Assembly: GCA_015680685.1 (NCBI GenBank)
Contig: MNCI01022155.1
Span: 543,270 to 607,269 of the forward strand
DNA from: Gnetum montanum
Taxonomy: Eukaryota > Streptophyta > Gnetopsida > Gnetales > Gnetaceae
Direction of reading: 5' to 3'
Length of the DNA: 64,000 nt
A program made the position numbers and the translations under genes. The notes below the pieces were generated by a model that was not told the origin of the DNA, did not search any database, and worked only from the letters and a program-made list of their open reading frames with translations. Positions 1 through 9,179 of this stretch are shown here, one piece after another. Each line of letters starts with the position of its first letter. The first letter of the stretch is position 1.

Positions 1-870
1 CATCAGGCCACAGTTGGCAGCTGAGAGAAAAGAGGAGAGAGAATAGAAGAGAAGAAATAAGAAGAGTCTTGTTGCTGCCAATGCCTAGATTACGCCTTTC
101 ATTGTTCATCTGTAAGCGCATTATCAATTCCACTCCTTGCATGCTGCTTCAGCGCTGCTCCATTCCAAGTGTCTGCTCCAGATCCATTCCGTTGTTGTAT
201 GATTGCCATCTGCACACACAACACAATCATATATTAGCAAGGGTAATTGAATCATTAAGTAAAGCATACCTTGCTTCGGTTTAGGTTCCTTGGCTAAGTT
301 GTGGTATGGCTAATATGGATCTGGGAAAATGTAGATGATGACTACCGAAGGTATAGGGGTTAGGAAGAAAAACGAAAAAATCCGGGGCTTAGGATAAAAA
401 TCGAAAAATCAGGCCCCGTACCCCCATGACTAATCGCGAACCTCCGGTAGCGTTAGAATGGAGAGAGAAAAGGAATAGGAATGATAGGTAAAAAGGGACA
501 ACTATGGCATCGATAAAAAGGATGTCATGATGGAAATGAACAAAAATGTTAATTAATTGCAAAATGTTAAGGAAAAGAAGTTAACTAATGTTCCAAATAG
601 GAATGTCAGTGGGTCCTCCCCAAAGCAGGCTCATGCCCTTAATGCCCTGACAATCCCACATTCAAAGAGTCCGTGGGCTCTGGGAATGTCCTTTGGAACA
701 AGAGTTAAAGTCTTAACCGTAAGAATTTACCAAAAAGAAAACAAAGCATCAACCAAAGTATATACAATGATACAACCGGCAATGAGGTGAACAATGGAGA
801 GAAGGATGGGAAGAAGAGAAGTGGAATGGAATCCCAAGAACAAGGTGGTGTACAGCCCCTTGTGTGTTTC
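1..870 (-). other. Tail region of gypsy A, no gene seen
   Basis: No convincing coding region. The family tail motif (reverse complement of a GGGCAT...GGGGAGGACCCAC block) lies near 610-660, so at least 550-870 is internal gypsy A sequence. I could not match 1-550 to the LTR sequences in this window, so its identity is open. Confidence 0.4.
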
Positions 871-1520
871 ATGATTAATGTGACTTGGCGAATCTCATTC
901 CAACTCTGGCCTCAAACCAACCACTTCCAGTGACTTCGCATCAATGCAGTTGGTTAAATCATCCACTTGGGTAACAAGGATGCAACTTCGAGAAGCCACC
1001 ACCATTCCGACGAAACAACAGAGAGAATGGGAAGCGAGAAGGGCCTTAGTTAGAGGGAACACTTTGGTTCCATAACCAGTGCTTGCAGCCCAAATTTTAT
1101 TTCGTCTAAGGGGTGTGCTTTGAATCCTCACTTTTAGCTTTTTAGCTTTTTCTTCTTCTCTTTTTTCTGTTTTTCCATTTTTTTTTTTTTTTTTTTTGTT
1201 TTGTGTTTTTATGCGTGGGGACCACACCATGCAAAGACTTCTTTATTTTTATTGTCTCAGCTTCCGATTATTGGGTTACATCGGAACGGTAAGAAAACCC
1301 AAGAAGAAAACATCCAAGCACCCAAGTGAATGACCAACACAAGAGCACCAAGTTCCCTTGAAGTCACACCCTTTTCAAATCCTTGAGTCCTTCCTTAGTT
1401 TGAGAAATGCCCAGTCACTGGTTCGTTAAAGTTCTTATTGGAAGGGAACTGTACATTTCCAAGCCAAGGGAAACCATAGACTTGATGGATGGATGGATGA
1501 AGTGATCTCATTGCCTGCCA
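870..1520 (-). repeat. Gypsy internal segment, inverted partner of 6425-7085
   Basis: The reverse complement matches 6425-7085 over about 650 bp. Landmarks are a CATCCA-rich stretch followed by CTATGGTTT, a CTTTGCATGGTGTGG block, a GGATTCAAAGCACA block, an AAGCACTGGTTATG block and an AGTCACTG.AAGTGGTTGG block. The open frame at 895-1230 has no recognisable domain and lies in this repeat. A poly-T run (about 1178-1198) sits inside. Confidence 0.7.
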
Positions 1521-1650
1521 TATCAAAAGAACATACCTTAGTATCAACAATGTAACTTAAAGGTAAAAACCAAACATTAGCAATTAATGAAAAACAGTTC
1601 ATCCCATCGGCCCGAACACTTATTGGGTGACGAATTTACATGATGGAAGA

Positions 1651-1671
1651 CACACACACACACACACACAA
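1651..1671. repeat. (CA)n microsatellite
   Basis: About ten uninterrupted CA dinucleotides, next to the A-rich tract of gypsy A. Confidence 0.95.
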
Positions 1672-1830
1672 AAAGATAGAAAAATATAACGATGTTGTAA
1701 AACAAAAACAAGAAAAGTTAAAGAAATTTGTAAAACAAAAATTAGAAAAGTTAAAGAAATTGTAAAACAAAAATGTGAAAAACAAAAACGTTGTAAAACA
1801 AAAATGTGTAAAACAAAAACTGAAAAAGAA
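1672..1830 (-). repeat. Low-complexity TTTTTGTTTTACA tract after gag-protease
   Basis: Roughly six imperfect copies of a TGTAAAACAAAAA unit on the plus strand. Gypsy B has a similar T-rich TTTTGTTTTAT stretch at the same place after its gag-protease (49220-49440), so this is a structural part of the family and not a later expansion. Confidence 0.7.
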
Positions 1831-1847
1831 CTGAGGGCCCCATATGA

Positions 1848-4445
1848 TTAGCATAGGTGGCCATCTCCCCCATGACTGAGTTGTGAGGGAGAGATCCGAA
1901 GTAGTGAGCGCCTATTTGAATTTCTAAGCAGTGCCCAACTTCTCCCAATTGATGATCTTAAATTCAGGGGTGGAAGTTGGCGACGCTCACGTTCCAATGT
2001 GTCTATGCCACGGTTGTTGGCATGAGTTGCCTCAGTTCGTTCCATGCATATTTGTTTGCTCTTATGAGAAGCTGTCAACCACGGGGTGTCTACTACTTCT
2101 TGTGTGGTTGCTACATACAGGCATCTTTGTTGCAGAGTTTCCTGGGCACACCTGTGACATGGAGACATTTCCTCCGTGTCATCACCCGATGAATCACTGT
2201 ATGTGATGCATGGAACTATCCTCTTCTCGATCTTTCCACATATGTTTATCTTGGAGATTTCCAAGGAAAGATCACGGATCCTAAGGCATGCATCTACTGT
2301 CGTTAGCCATGCCCTTCCCATTATAATTGGGAAGTCCCCTTCGTTGTTGTTAACATCGATCACTAGGAAGTCTGCTGGGTAGGACCAACCACACACAGTG
2401 GTGATAACGTCCTCCACCAAACCCAATGGGATGGCAATGGACTGGTCTGCCAGCTCCAGTTGAATGTTGCTCTTCTTAAGTTGGGGCAGGTTCCAGGCGT
2501 GATACATCTTTCGCGAAATTAAGTTGACTCCGGAACCTGAGTCAAGAAGAGCTCGATGTGGCGCATTCCCAGCGATCTGCAAATGAATAAAGGGACTCCC
2601 AGGGTCAGTTAGTTTCCTGGGAAGGTGGCCTACCTTGATCCAGTCAGTTACGGTATGTGTTAGCATAACCGTATGCGTTACATTCCCTTGGACTGAAGGG
2701 TGCTCCGAAGTGTTAGTAGTTAGAGGCCTATACATATACCCGTCCGCTTGTTGTTGCGAGAGCCTATCCGGGCTCCTAGTTCTGAAAAAGGGTCTCCTTT
2801 TTGTACAGTTATCGCCAGAACTAGTGTCCGGTTGGATATTTACACTCTGAATATTTACAGATCTCGCGGCGTGACGTTGCTGCGGTTGGGTAGGTAATTC
2901 CCCTTGCATTGTTGGAGCAGGAGGTGTTATGGGAACTACTTGAGGAAAAGGTGCGGGTGGAGTTAGAGGATGGACAGAATGTGGAATGTCTCCCGGAGGA
3001 GAAGGAGTCCTTCTGAAGTACTCCCGAGCGTAGTAGTGACGGCGTGGAGTGTGACTCATAGCGTCACCTGGAGAAACTGGCTGCTGCACATAATAACCAT
3101 AAGGATCAGGCTGCCGGTAAGGGTATCGATGTGTTGGCTGTGGCATCCCCCATGACTGTGGGTATTGCCACTGCTGATGTTGCTCGATGGGCTGCGGAGG
3201 TGTTCCACTTGGATAATACGTCAAGGGTTGGTGGAACTGCCTCGGGTTACCTTGTGGATAAGGTAACCTTCTGGGTGTTTGCCGTTGATTAAGTCTTGGA
3301 TTTAATGCATACACCCCAGACTCCTGCAGATGTGAGATAATTGGACAACATCCCTTAGGATGGTCATAATAGCAGACCTCACATCCACCGTCATTGTCTG
3401 AATCAGAATTTTCAGCCTCATCGGAGTTAGAGATTTTTCCCTTACCCTTGTTATGTGCAGGGTTAAAGTTTCTCCGCTTGTCTTTGCTTTTATCACTACT
3501 TTGCTCATCCTTAGACTCTTCTACAATTTTCAGGACTGTTTCTATTCGTGAGTCTAAGGAATCCCACATTTGGTCTACCTTAGCCGATACCTCCGTTGTT
3601 AACTTTTGGATCGGCACAGTTTTCCTGTTCACCAACTCTTCGAGTGGTGACTCATCCTCCTCATCACAGAATTTCACTCCCTTCTTACGAAGGGAGGGAT
3701 CACGGTTGTATTCCTCCGCACTTTCTCTTTTCCGTAGCTCACCCTCTTCTTGCGCTACTTGTTCCAACAATACTTCAACTTCATGGGCTCTTAGTTGGGA
3801 GAGTCTCCCTTGGGCGTAAGTCCCAAGAGTTCTTCTCGTTTCATTTCGTAGCCCATCCACGAGGTGGCGAAGTTGATCCCGCTTAGCGTACCCATGGCCC
3901 GGGCAACGATGTAGCAATGTGTAGTAACGGGCCATGGCAGCATCCAAGGATTCATGAGCTCCTTGTTTCCAGCCTTGGATCTGCTTACGCAAGTTAGACA
4001 CTCTGGAGTACGTTTGATATTTGTTGTTGAACAATTCGAGCATCGTACTCCACCTCCTGATGGTTTCCGGTTCTAAGGACCGGTACCAGCTTTCTGCTTC
4101 TTTAGTGAGTGTCCTTAGGAACAACTTGAGTTTCTGCCCCCCATTGTCTATGTTCTGCAAGGCACAGGCGTCGTGGAATGCCTGTAAATGATGTTGAGGA
4201 TCAGCGTTGTATCCCCCTTCAAAATGTGGGATATTATTTATATCCAAACGCTTGATCCTACTGTCTCTTAAATGCCTTGTGGGAATCCTAACTACCTCTC
4301 TAATATCAAGGATACTTCGGGTTGCAAATAGGGGTTCGTCATGATCATCTCTTTCATGATGTCTGTGATGTCTACGTTGTGGTTCCCTATTCTCCCTACG
4401 TCCTTGCCCTTGTCCTAACTCCTCTCGACCTTCCTGTCGAGGCAT
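1848..4445 (-). CDS. Gypsy A gag-protease polyprotein (main open part)
   Basis: An uninterrupted 865-codon frame. A basic His/Arg-rich start is followed by a retrotransposon gag domain (about residues 70-200, with ESWYRSLEP and RQLRHLVDGL-type signatures). A short zinc knuckle lies near residue 353 (C-x2-C-x3-H-x3-C), then a Pro/Gln/Tyr-rich linker, then an aspartic protease near residue 634 (DSGSGVNLIS) with a later IIMGRAWL block. The protease would mature the capsid polyprotein and gag would package the RNA. The ATG at 4445 is only the first Met after an in-frame stop; the same frame continues upstream to 5192, so the real start is probably 5192. The end (SHGGDG block) aligns with the end of the gypsy B frame. 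Polymerase domains are absent. Confidence 0.85.
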   Translation of the reverse strand: MPRQEGREELGQGQGRRENREPQRRHHRHHERDDHDEPLFATRSILDIREVVRIPTRHLRDSRIKRLDINNIPHFEGGYNADPQHHLQAFHDACALQNIDNGGQKLKLFLRTLTKEAESWYRSLEPETIRRWSTMLELFNNKYQTYSRVSNLRKQIQGWKQGAHESLDAAMARYYTLLHRCPGHGYAKRDQLRHLVDGLRNETRRTLGTYAQGRLSQLRAHEVEVLLEQVAQEEGELRKRESAEEYNRDPSLRKKGVKFCDEEDESPLEELVNRKTVPIQKLTTEVSAKVDQMWDSLDSRIETVLKIVEESKDEQSSDKSKDKRRNFNPAHNKGKGKISNSDEAENSDSDNDGGCEVCYYDHPKGCCPIISHLQESGVYALNPRLNQRQTPRRLPYPQGNPRQFHQPLTYYPSGTPPQPIEQHQQWQYPQSWGMPQPTHRYPYRQPDPYGYYVQQPVSPGDAMSHTPRRHYYAREYFRRTPSPPGDIPHSVHPLTPPAPFPQVVPITPPAPTMQGELPTQPQQRHAARSVNIQSVNIQPDTSSGDNCTKRRPFFRTRSPDRLSQQQADGYMYRPLTTNTSEHPSVQGNVTHTVMLTHTVTDWIKVGHLPRKLTDPGSPFIHLQIAGNAPHRALLDSGSGVNLISRKMYHAWNLPQLKKSNIQLELADQSIAIPLGLVEDVITTVCGWSYPADFLVIDVNNNEGDFPIIMGRAWLTTVDACLRIRDLSLEISKINICGKIEKRIVPCITYSDSSGDDTEEMSPCHRCAQETLQQRCLYVATTQEVVDTPWLTASHKSKQICMERTEATHANNRGIDTLERERRQLPPLNLRSSIGRSWALLRNSNRRSLLRISPSQLSHGGDGHLC

Positions 4446-4658
4446 TTCATCTCTTCTACCTTTACTTTCCGCGTTATACCCATGGTGGCTACGCCCAGAT
4501 GTGGAAGGAGAGGGTGAATGATGTGATGAAGGGGAAGAAGAAGGGGATCCATCACCATGGTGATGTTTCTTACCTTCTCTTCGGCTGCTTCGGCCCCAAT
4601 CATTGTGATGATCAACGAGTTCGTCATTAGTGCGAGTGATTGTCCCTGCCGTGAACAG

Positions 4659-5192
4659 CTAGTGCTCACGGGGATCAGAGCCTGGAATATGTATCGTTGA
4701 TCTAAGGCCCTGATGCCTAACCTCTTCACTAGAGTGAGGAGGAGGAACATCATTTTCTAAGAAACCCGTTGTGAGGGGTTCCTCGTCTCCTATTTCACTA
4801 ATGACGTGGGAAACCTTGCCCTTCAGTAGTGAATGTTGGCTCTCCTGCCTTGCATCCCGAATACGTTGGGCTTTTGTGGGATGATAATCCCTCAGAGTGT
4901 AATCATCCGCAACGTATTCAGTAATCAGCTCTTGCATGCCATACCGTACCAAGGCACGGAAAAGCATGTTGGAAGCAGAGCGATCTGGGGGTAACACGAT
5001 GTTACCTTGCATGTCTCTCCACCGCAGTTGCTCATCTTGATGGAAAACAAAGGTAAAATCCGGCACATACTCATCGGGATGAGTATATGTGACCTTAGAT
5101 TGTTGAGGACATGGTTGATCTCGGTTATGCGTATGATGCTGACTTTCTCCTGTATTGTCCTTAGGTGAGTTGATTTCGTGAGAAGAAGCCAT
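4659..5192 (-). CDS. N-terminal part of gypsy A gag
   Basis: A 177-codon open frame starting with ATG at 5192, about 130 bp downstream of the primer-binding site, as expected for gag. It contains a DFTFVFHQDEQLRWRDMQG segment repeated almost exactly in gypsy B at 45738-46034, which supports it as real coding sequence. It lies in the same frame as 4445-1848; one TAG (about 4661-4659) splits an otherwise open frame of about 1,114 codons. The stop could be a late mutation or a programmed readthrough site. I favour mutation because the surrounding bases do not match a readthrough context I know. Confidence 0.75.
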   Translation of the reverse strand: MASSHEINSPKDNTGESQHHTHNRDQPCPQQSKVTYTHPDEYVPDFTFVFHQDEQLRWRDMQGNIVLPPDRSASNMLFRALVRYGMQELITEYVADDYTLRDYHPTKAQRIRDARQESQHSLLKGKVSHVISEIGDEEPLTTGFLENDVPPPHSSEEVRHQGLRSTIHIPGSDPREH

Positions 5193-5319
5193 TTCTATTG
5201 GTGTGCTAATTTCACCGTTATTTATTGTTCTTGATTAACTGATTAACCCTAAGGTTCGTTTTAAGCTCACAACGATGTGAGTGATATCCCTTATGTTAAA
5301 TTGGCGAAAAAACACTTAG

Positions 5320-5337
5320 TCCCCGGCAACGGCGCCA
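5320..5337 (-). other. Primer-binding site, tRNA-Asp type
   Basis: The plus strand reads TCCCCGGCAACGGCGCCA, the 3' end of plant tRNA-Asp (GUC) as I recall it. The element's minus strand is therefore complementary to that primer. One base separates it from the LTR end at 5339. Plant Athila-like gypsy elements use such a site. Confidence 0.9.
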
Positions 5338-6283
5338 ATGATGAGTGGCGAGGTACCCCTACACTCCACCATACGAATACGAGCGTACACGCGCGATCCG
5401 GTCGAACTCCGCAGACTAAATGCCTTAACGCCACAAGAAACACTTGGGGTTAATCGTTCGTTGTCTTCCCAGGCTTGCTTGTATGTGTCACGGTGTATGG
5501 TTAAGCAAGTCTGAGGTATGTGATTTTTTTGGTATTTTCGGCTTATCTTCTATGCTACCAGGAGGAAGGGTTGAGAAAACTAAACTAACTCTAACTAAGA
5601 TCTAAGTCTAAATTAACTAGCGTCAGCATCCGTTCCCACTTGCCGGACACACCCTGAACTATGCAACTGCAGCTTACCAAACGCTAATCGTTACTGGGAT
5701 CGCCACACGTAACGCAAGTGCTCGAAGTGGTCGTACTGAGGCACCTATTTAGCCTACGTGTGATAAGCAGCCGATTCCTTAGCCAGCCGTACACACCCGT
5801 GGGTGCTCGTAACTAAGTCGTACTTATCACACGATCTAGCCTAGCAATGAGCAGCCGATTCCTCAACTAGCCGTACACATTAGACCCGGGAGTTACCAAG
5901 CGCAGAATCCTGGAATACGCTACTGGGTTACCAAGCATCCAATGCTCGTAATTGAGTCGTACTCATGCATTGCGTCAAGCAGCCGATTCCTTGACTAGCC
6001 GTACACGTCCGTAGACGCTCGTAATCAAGTCGTACTTGAACGCACTAGGAAAGCAGGAAATCAAGCAATAAATGAAACCATGTGCTGCAAGGTTTATCCA
6101 AACAAGTTCGTCTTTATTGCCGTACACAACTTGGGTTCAGGTTACAAGCTGCTCGAATACAGAGCCGTTCACTCTAGGACTCCTACTGCGGGCACATGGG
6201 GAAAAATTCTAACTCTGGAGTGATCAATCTGCCAGAGCTTCGCTACACTAGCCAGGATTGGGAAATGAAGGGAGTGCCGCCTC

Positions 6284-6293
6284 TTATTTATAG
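6284..6293 (-). promoter_or_regulatory. LTR TATA box of gypsy A
   Basis: CTATAAATAA on the minus strand, about 80 bp inside the LTR start. The same CTATAAATA position is kept in the sister LTRs (8180-8188, 10453-10462, 44449-44456, 54092-54099). Confidence 0.75.
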
Positions 6294-6308
6294 AAATGGC
6301 GGCGGGAC

Positions 6309-6349
6309 GCGATATCGCGTCGGCCGCAATATCGCATACGCGATATCGC
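6309..6349. promoter_or_regulatory. Cluster of GCGATATCGC palindromes upstream of LTR TATA box
   Basis: Three copies: GCGATATCGC at 6309-6318, GCAATATCGC at 6326-6335 and GCGATATCGC at 6340-6349. They lie between the LTR edge and the TATA box, where enhancer or repressor sites of an LTR are expected. The solo LTR at 10367 has four (10376, 10393, 10413, 10427). Confidence 0.6.
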
Positions 6350-6380
6350 GGCCTAGTGTAAATCACGTCTCATCAATTAT

Positions 6381-8927
6381 TGATGACTAGGACATGGTTT
6401 CTTTTCATGTAACAAGGAGTGAGTCCACATCATCCACCCATCCACATACTCTATGGTTTTCCTTGTTTTAGAAGTGTGCAATCTCTTCTTCATTAATGCA
6501 ATTTTAATAAATTCGTGACTTGTGTAGTTTTCGAAATTGGGAAGGAATCAAAGGTTTGGGCAGGGTGTGGTTTCAAAGACATGCAGTATTCTTTGTGCTT
6601 TTCTTTTTTCCTATGTGTGCAACGGCGTTCTCGTAAGCTTCTCACCATTCTACGTCATTTCACAATCGGAAGTCAAATAAGTCTTTGCATGGTGTGATCA
6701 TCATCATAAAAAATAAAAAAATAAAAAAAAATATGAGGATTCAAAGCACATCCCTTGGACAAAATAAATGCAAAAAATGCATGGGTCTTTTGCATGGTGT
6801 GGTTCCCATCTAAAAAAAACATGGGAATTCAAAGCACATCCCTTAGACCAAATAAAAGGGCTACAAGCACTGGTTATGAGACTTGTCTTGTCTCCTTTAA
6901 CTAAGGCCCTTTCTCACTTCCTACCTTCACTCCAATTTGGAATGGTGGTTGTTTTGTGAGAACATTCTTATGTCCCAGGGGATGGATTAGCCTTAGAATG
7001 TCAATGCAAAGTCACTGAAAGTGGTTGGTTTTGATCTGGACTGAGGATGGATCCTACCAAGTCATTTAATCACAATTCCACAAGGGACTGCATATGACCA
7101 TAATTAGGAACTCCATTCCTCTCTCTATCATTCATTGATGCTTTTCATGCCTCACCTCACTGTCGGTTTCATATTTTGATTCAATGTTCTAGTTTGATGT
7201 GTTGGGTTTCTCAGTCAGTTACTTTTGGTTTTTGTACTTAACTTTCCATAACCATTAATCATCCATGGTACCCACAAAATCCTTGGTTTGAAGTTATGCA
7301 AGGGCATAAAAGGCCTATGCTTGCTTTGGGGAGGACCCACTTGCATATCTTTTGGCTTGGTTAAGTTAAGTTCTTTACCCTTAGACATTGTTACAATCAA
7401 ATTCTTTTTATTTACCCCATCCATGTCATCCAATTGTACATACCTTCACTACTATTTGTAATGAACTCCTTTTTGTTGTTGTGAATAACCTCTTTCCAAT
7501 ATTCCTTGTGTTAAGTTTTTTCTAGATTGTATGCATCTCTTCTCTTACTTAACCCATTCATCAGTCTTTCCACTAACAACATCAAGCAACCAATCTATCA
7601 CAATCACAACTTGGCTAGGTAAAATCACTGACGAGACAAGGTACTCAACCATTATCTATTGCACTATATATACTAATCCTTGGTTTTGTTGTGATTGTAG
7701 TGGGAAACGTGGACTGGAAGCAGGACTGTCGTCACCAAGGAAGATGCAACCATATCACTCATAGGAGATTATTAATGACTGCTGGATCTCTTCTACCTCT
7801 CCCTCATTCTTTTGTTGCCAAGAGGGGTTGGCTATCCTTTGGATCCATTAATGTTATTTCCTATTATCATGAACACCTGATTTTATACATAATTATAGCA
7901 TTGTATGCTGAAACACTTTTGTATTTTTCTATTTTCTTTATGTCACTCTGCATGTTAGTCAAATAAGTCCACACCCCCTAATATATTTTGTAAAGGACTT
8001 GTTCCTCTTCTTGTACTCGAGGAAAAGTTTTCATTCAATTGTGGGGGTATGATAAATTGTGTTTTTCAATACTCTGATATCGGGGTGGCAATGATATTAA
8101 GTAGACAATATCAGGTATGCAATATTGTGGCCCAAGATGTGAGATCGTACATTCGATATCGTAGGGTTACTCCTAGGTCTATAAATATAGCGCCTAGGTG
8201 CACAATTAGGGGTAGGTTTTTAATAGTCAAGTAGTGAAACTCTTGCAGTTTGTTCATTTGAGAGTTAAAATATTTTCCAAGTGCCCACATCAGGAGATCT
8301 AAGTGTGAACAGATCTTTATTCAATCATTGATGTACCTGAGCACACCATTGTGTTGGCAATAAAGACAAACTCTTTGATCCATTCCTTGCAGCACTTGAG
8401 ACTTTCTTTCCTATGCATTTATATTTCATGCAATTTACATTAATGTTATTTATGCAGTAATTAATTTGATTAATCAAGCAACTTATTAAGATACACAAGC
8501 ATGATCCCTTTGAGCATACGTGTGACACTTGGTAGCTCAAAAACGACTAGCATTTGATAGCCCAGGAATGTTTGCACAAAGTTTAGGATGTGTTCGGGAA
8601 GTGGGAACGATTACTTATGTTAGGCTAGATTAGACTATAGTTTACTTAGCAATTAATCACTCTTATTTTTAATCACTCTTACTTTTATTCTTTTTCTAGG
8701 TGAGTAATTCCATAAAAACACAAAACAATAAAAATCTTATGGCTCAGTCACACTTAAACATACAATTGCATTCTACAAATGGGATTGGGAAGACAACAAA
8801 TGAACAACACGCACACACTATTTAGCTGTAGTGTACTTAGTAATTATAGTTTGCAGAATTTGATTGGATTGCACGTGAACGCTTGTGATTCGTATGGTTG
8901 GGCATAGGGGTACCTTGTCGCTCATCA
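6381..8927 (+). mobile_element. Gypsy element C, 3' part (internal tail plus 3' LTR)
   Basis: Plus-strand relative of gypsy A. 6425-7085 matches A's internal segment in inverse, 7290-7340 holds the family motif ending GGGGAGGACCCACTT, and 8040-8047 (GTGGGGG) is a polypurine tract abutting the 3' LTR. No intact coding region remains. The simplest history is that A inserted into C, which would put the 5' part of C left of the window. Confidence 0.65.
8050..8927 (+). repeat. 3' LTR of gypsy C (878 bp)
   Basis: Begins TGATAAATTG after the polypurine tract and ends GCTCATCA. It has the family TATA box (8180-8188) and the end block GGGGTACCTTGTCGCTCATCA-like sequence. The five bases on each side differ, as expected when the 5' half of the element is not here. 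Confidence 0.8.
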
Positions 8928-9179
8928 ACTTCTTTGATGCTTGGTTGAAAGTTGTAACAAATTCTAGATGTCCATTTTCAAGCATGCTAAACAACATGAT
9001 ACTAAAAAAAAAAAAATGAGAAAATGAGTTTTTACTTCTACAAAGACAAATTGAGGAAAAACATTTCCTATATGTTTAAGATGGGTGTCAATAGGAAGAC
9101 CTTGATGAAGAAGACATCATAAAAAATACAAGTTTTAGAAAATGTAGGAGCTTTCTAAATATCTTTTATTTTCCTCATC

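Larger units (their letters stand above)
1..6375 (-). mobile_element. Gypsy element A (non-autonomous, gag-protease only), 3' part outside window
   Basis: Reading on the minus strand, the element has a 5' LTR (6375-5339), a primer-binding site (5337-5320), a gag-protease frame (5192-1848), a low-complexity tract (1830-1672) and a non-coding internal segment (about 1520-870). Next comes the family motif of the GGGCAT...GGGGAGGACCCAC type near 660-610, also present in gypsy C (7290-7340) and gypsy B (51590-51640). No reverse transcriptase, RNase H or integrase lies between protease and tail, where only about 1.2 kb is available. The 3' LTR would lie left of position 1. The base pairs after the 5' LTR (6376-6380, attat) may be the target duplication. 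The layout is seen; Athila-like membership is inferred from the primer site and the env-like ORF of relative B. Confidence 0.8.
5339..6375 (-). repeat. 5' LTR of gypsy A (1,037 bp)
   Basis: On the minus strand it begins TGATGAGACG and ends CACTCATCA, giving TG...CA ends, directly before the primer site. The same LTR family occurs at 8050-8927, 10367-11166, 44351-45206 and 53996-54861; the shared end block reads ...GGGGTACCTCGCCACTCATCA in the closest copies. It is GC-rich and CpG-rich, so it is the least decayed copy here. Confidence 0.88.

Noticed and set aside
895-1230. Small Lys-rich gene on minus strand
   Set aside because: Lies in a gypsy internal repeat; the Lys run comes from a poly-A tract, and the related copy at 6660-6960 has no matching frame.
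3394-3819. Ser-rich 141-codon plus-strand frame
   Set aside because: Shadow of the gypsy A gag frame on the opposite strand.
4655-4665. Programmed stop-codon readthrough in gypsy A gag
   Set aside because: A single TAG without a recognised readthrough context, and the relative in gypsy B is too broken to show conservation.
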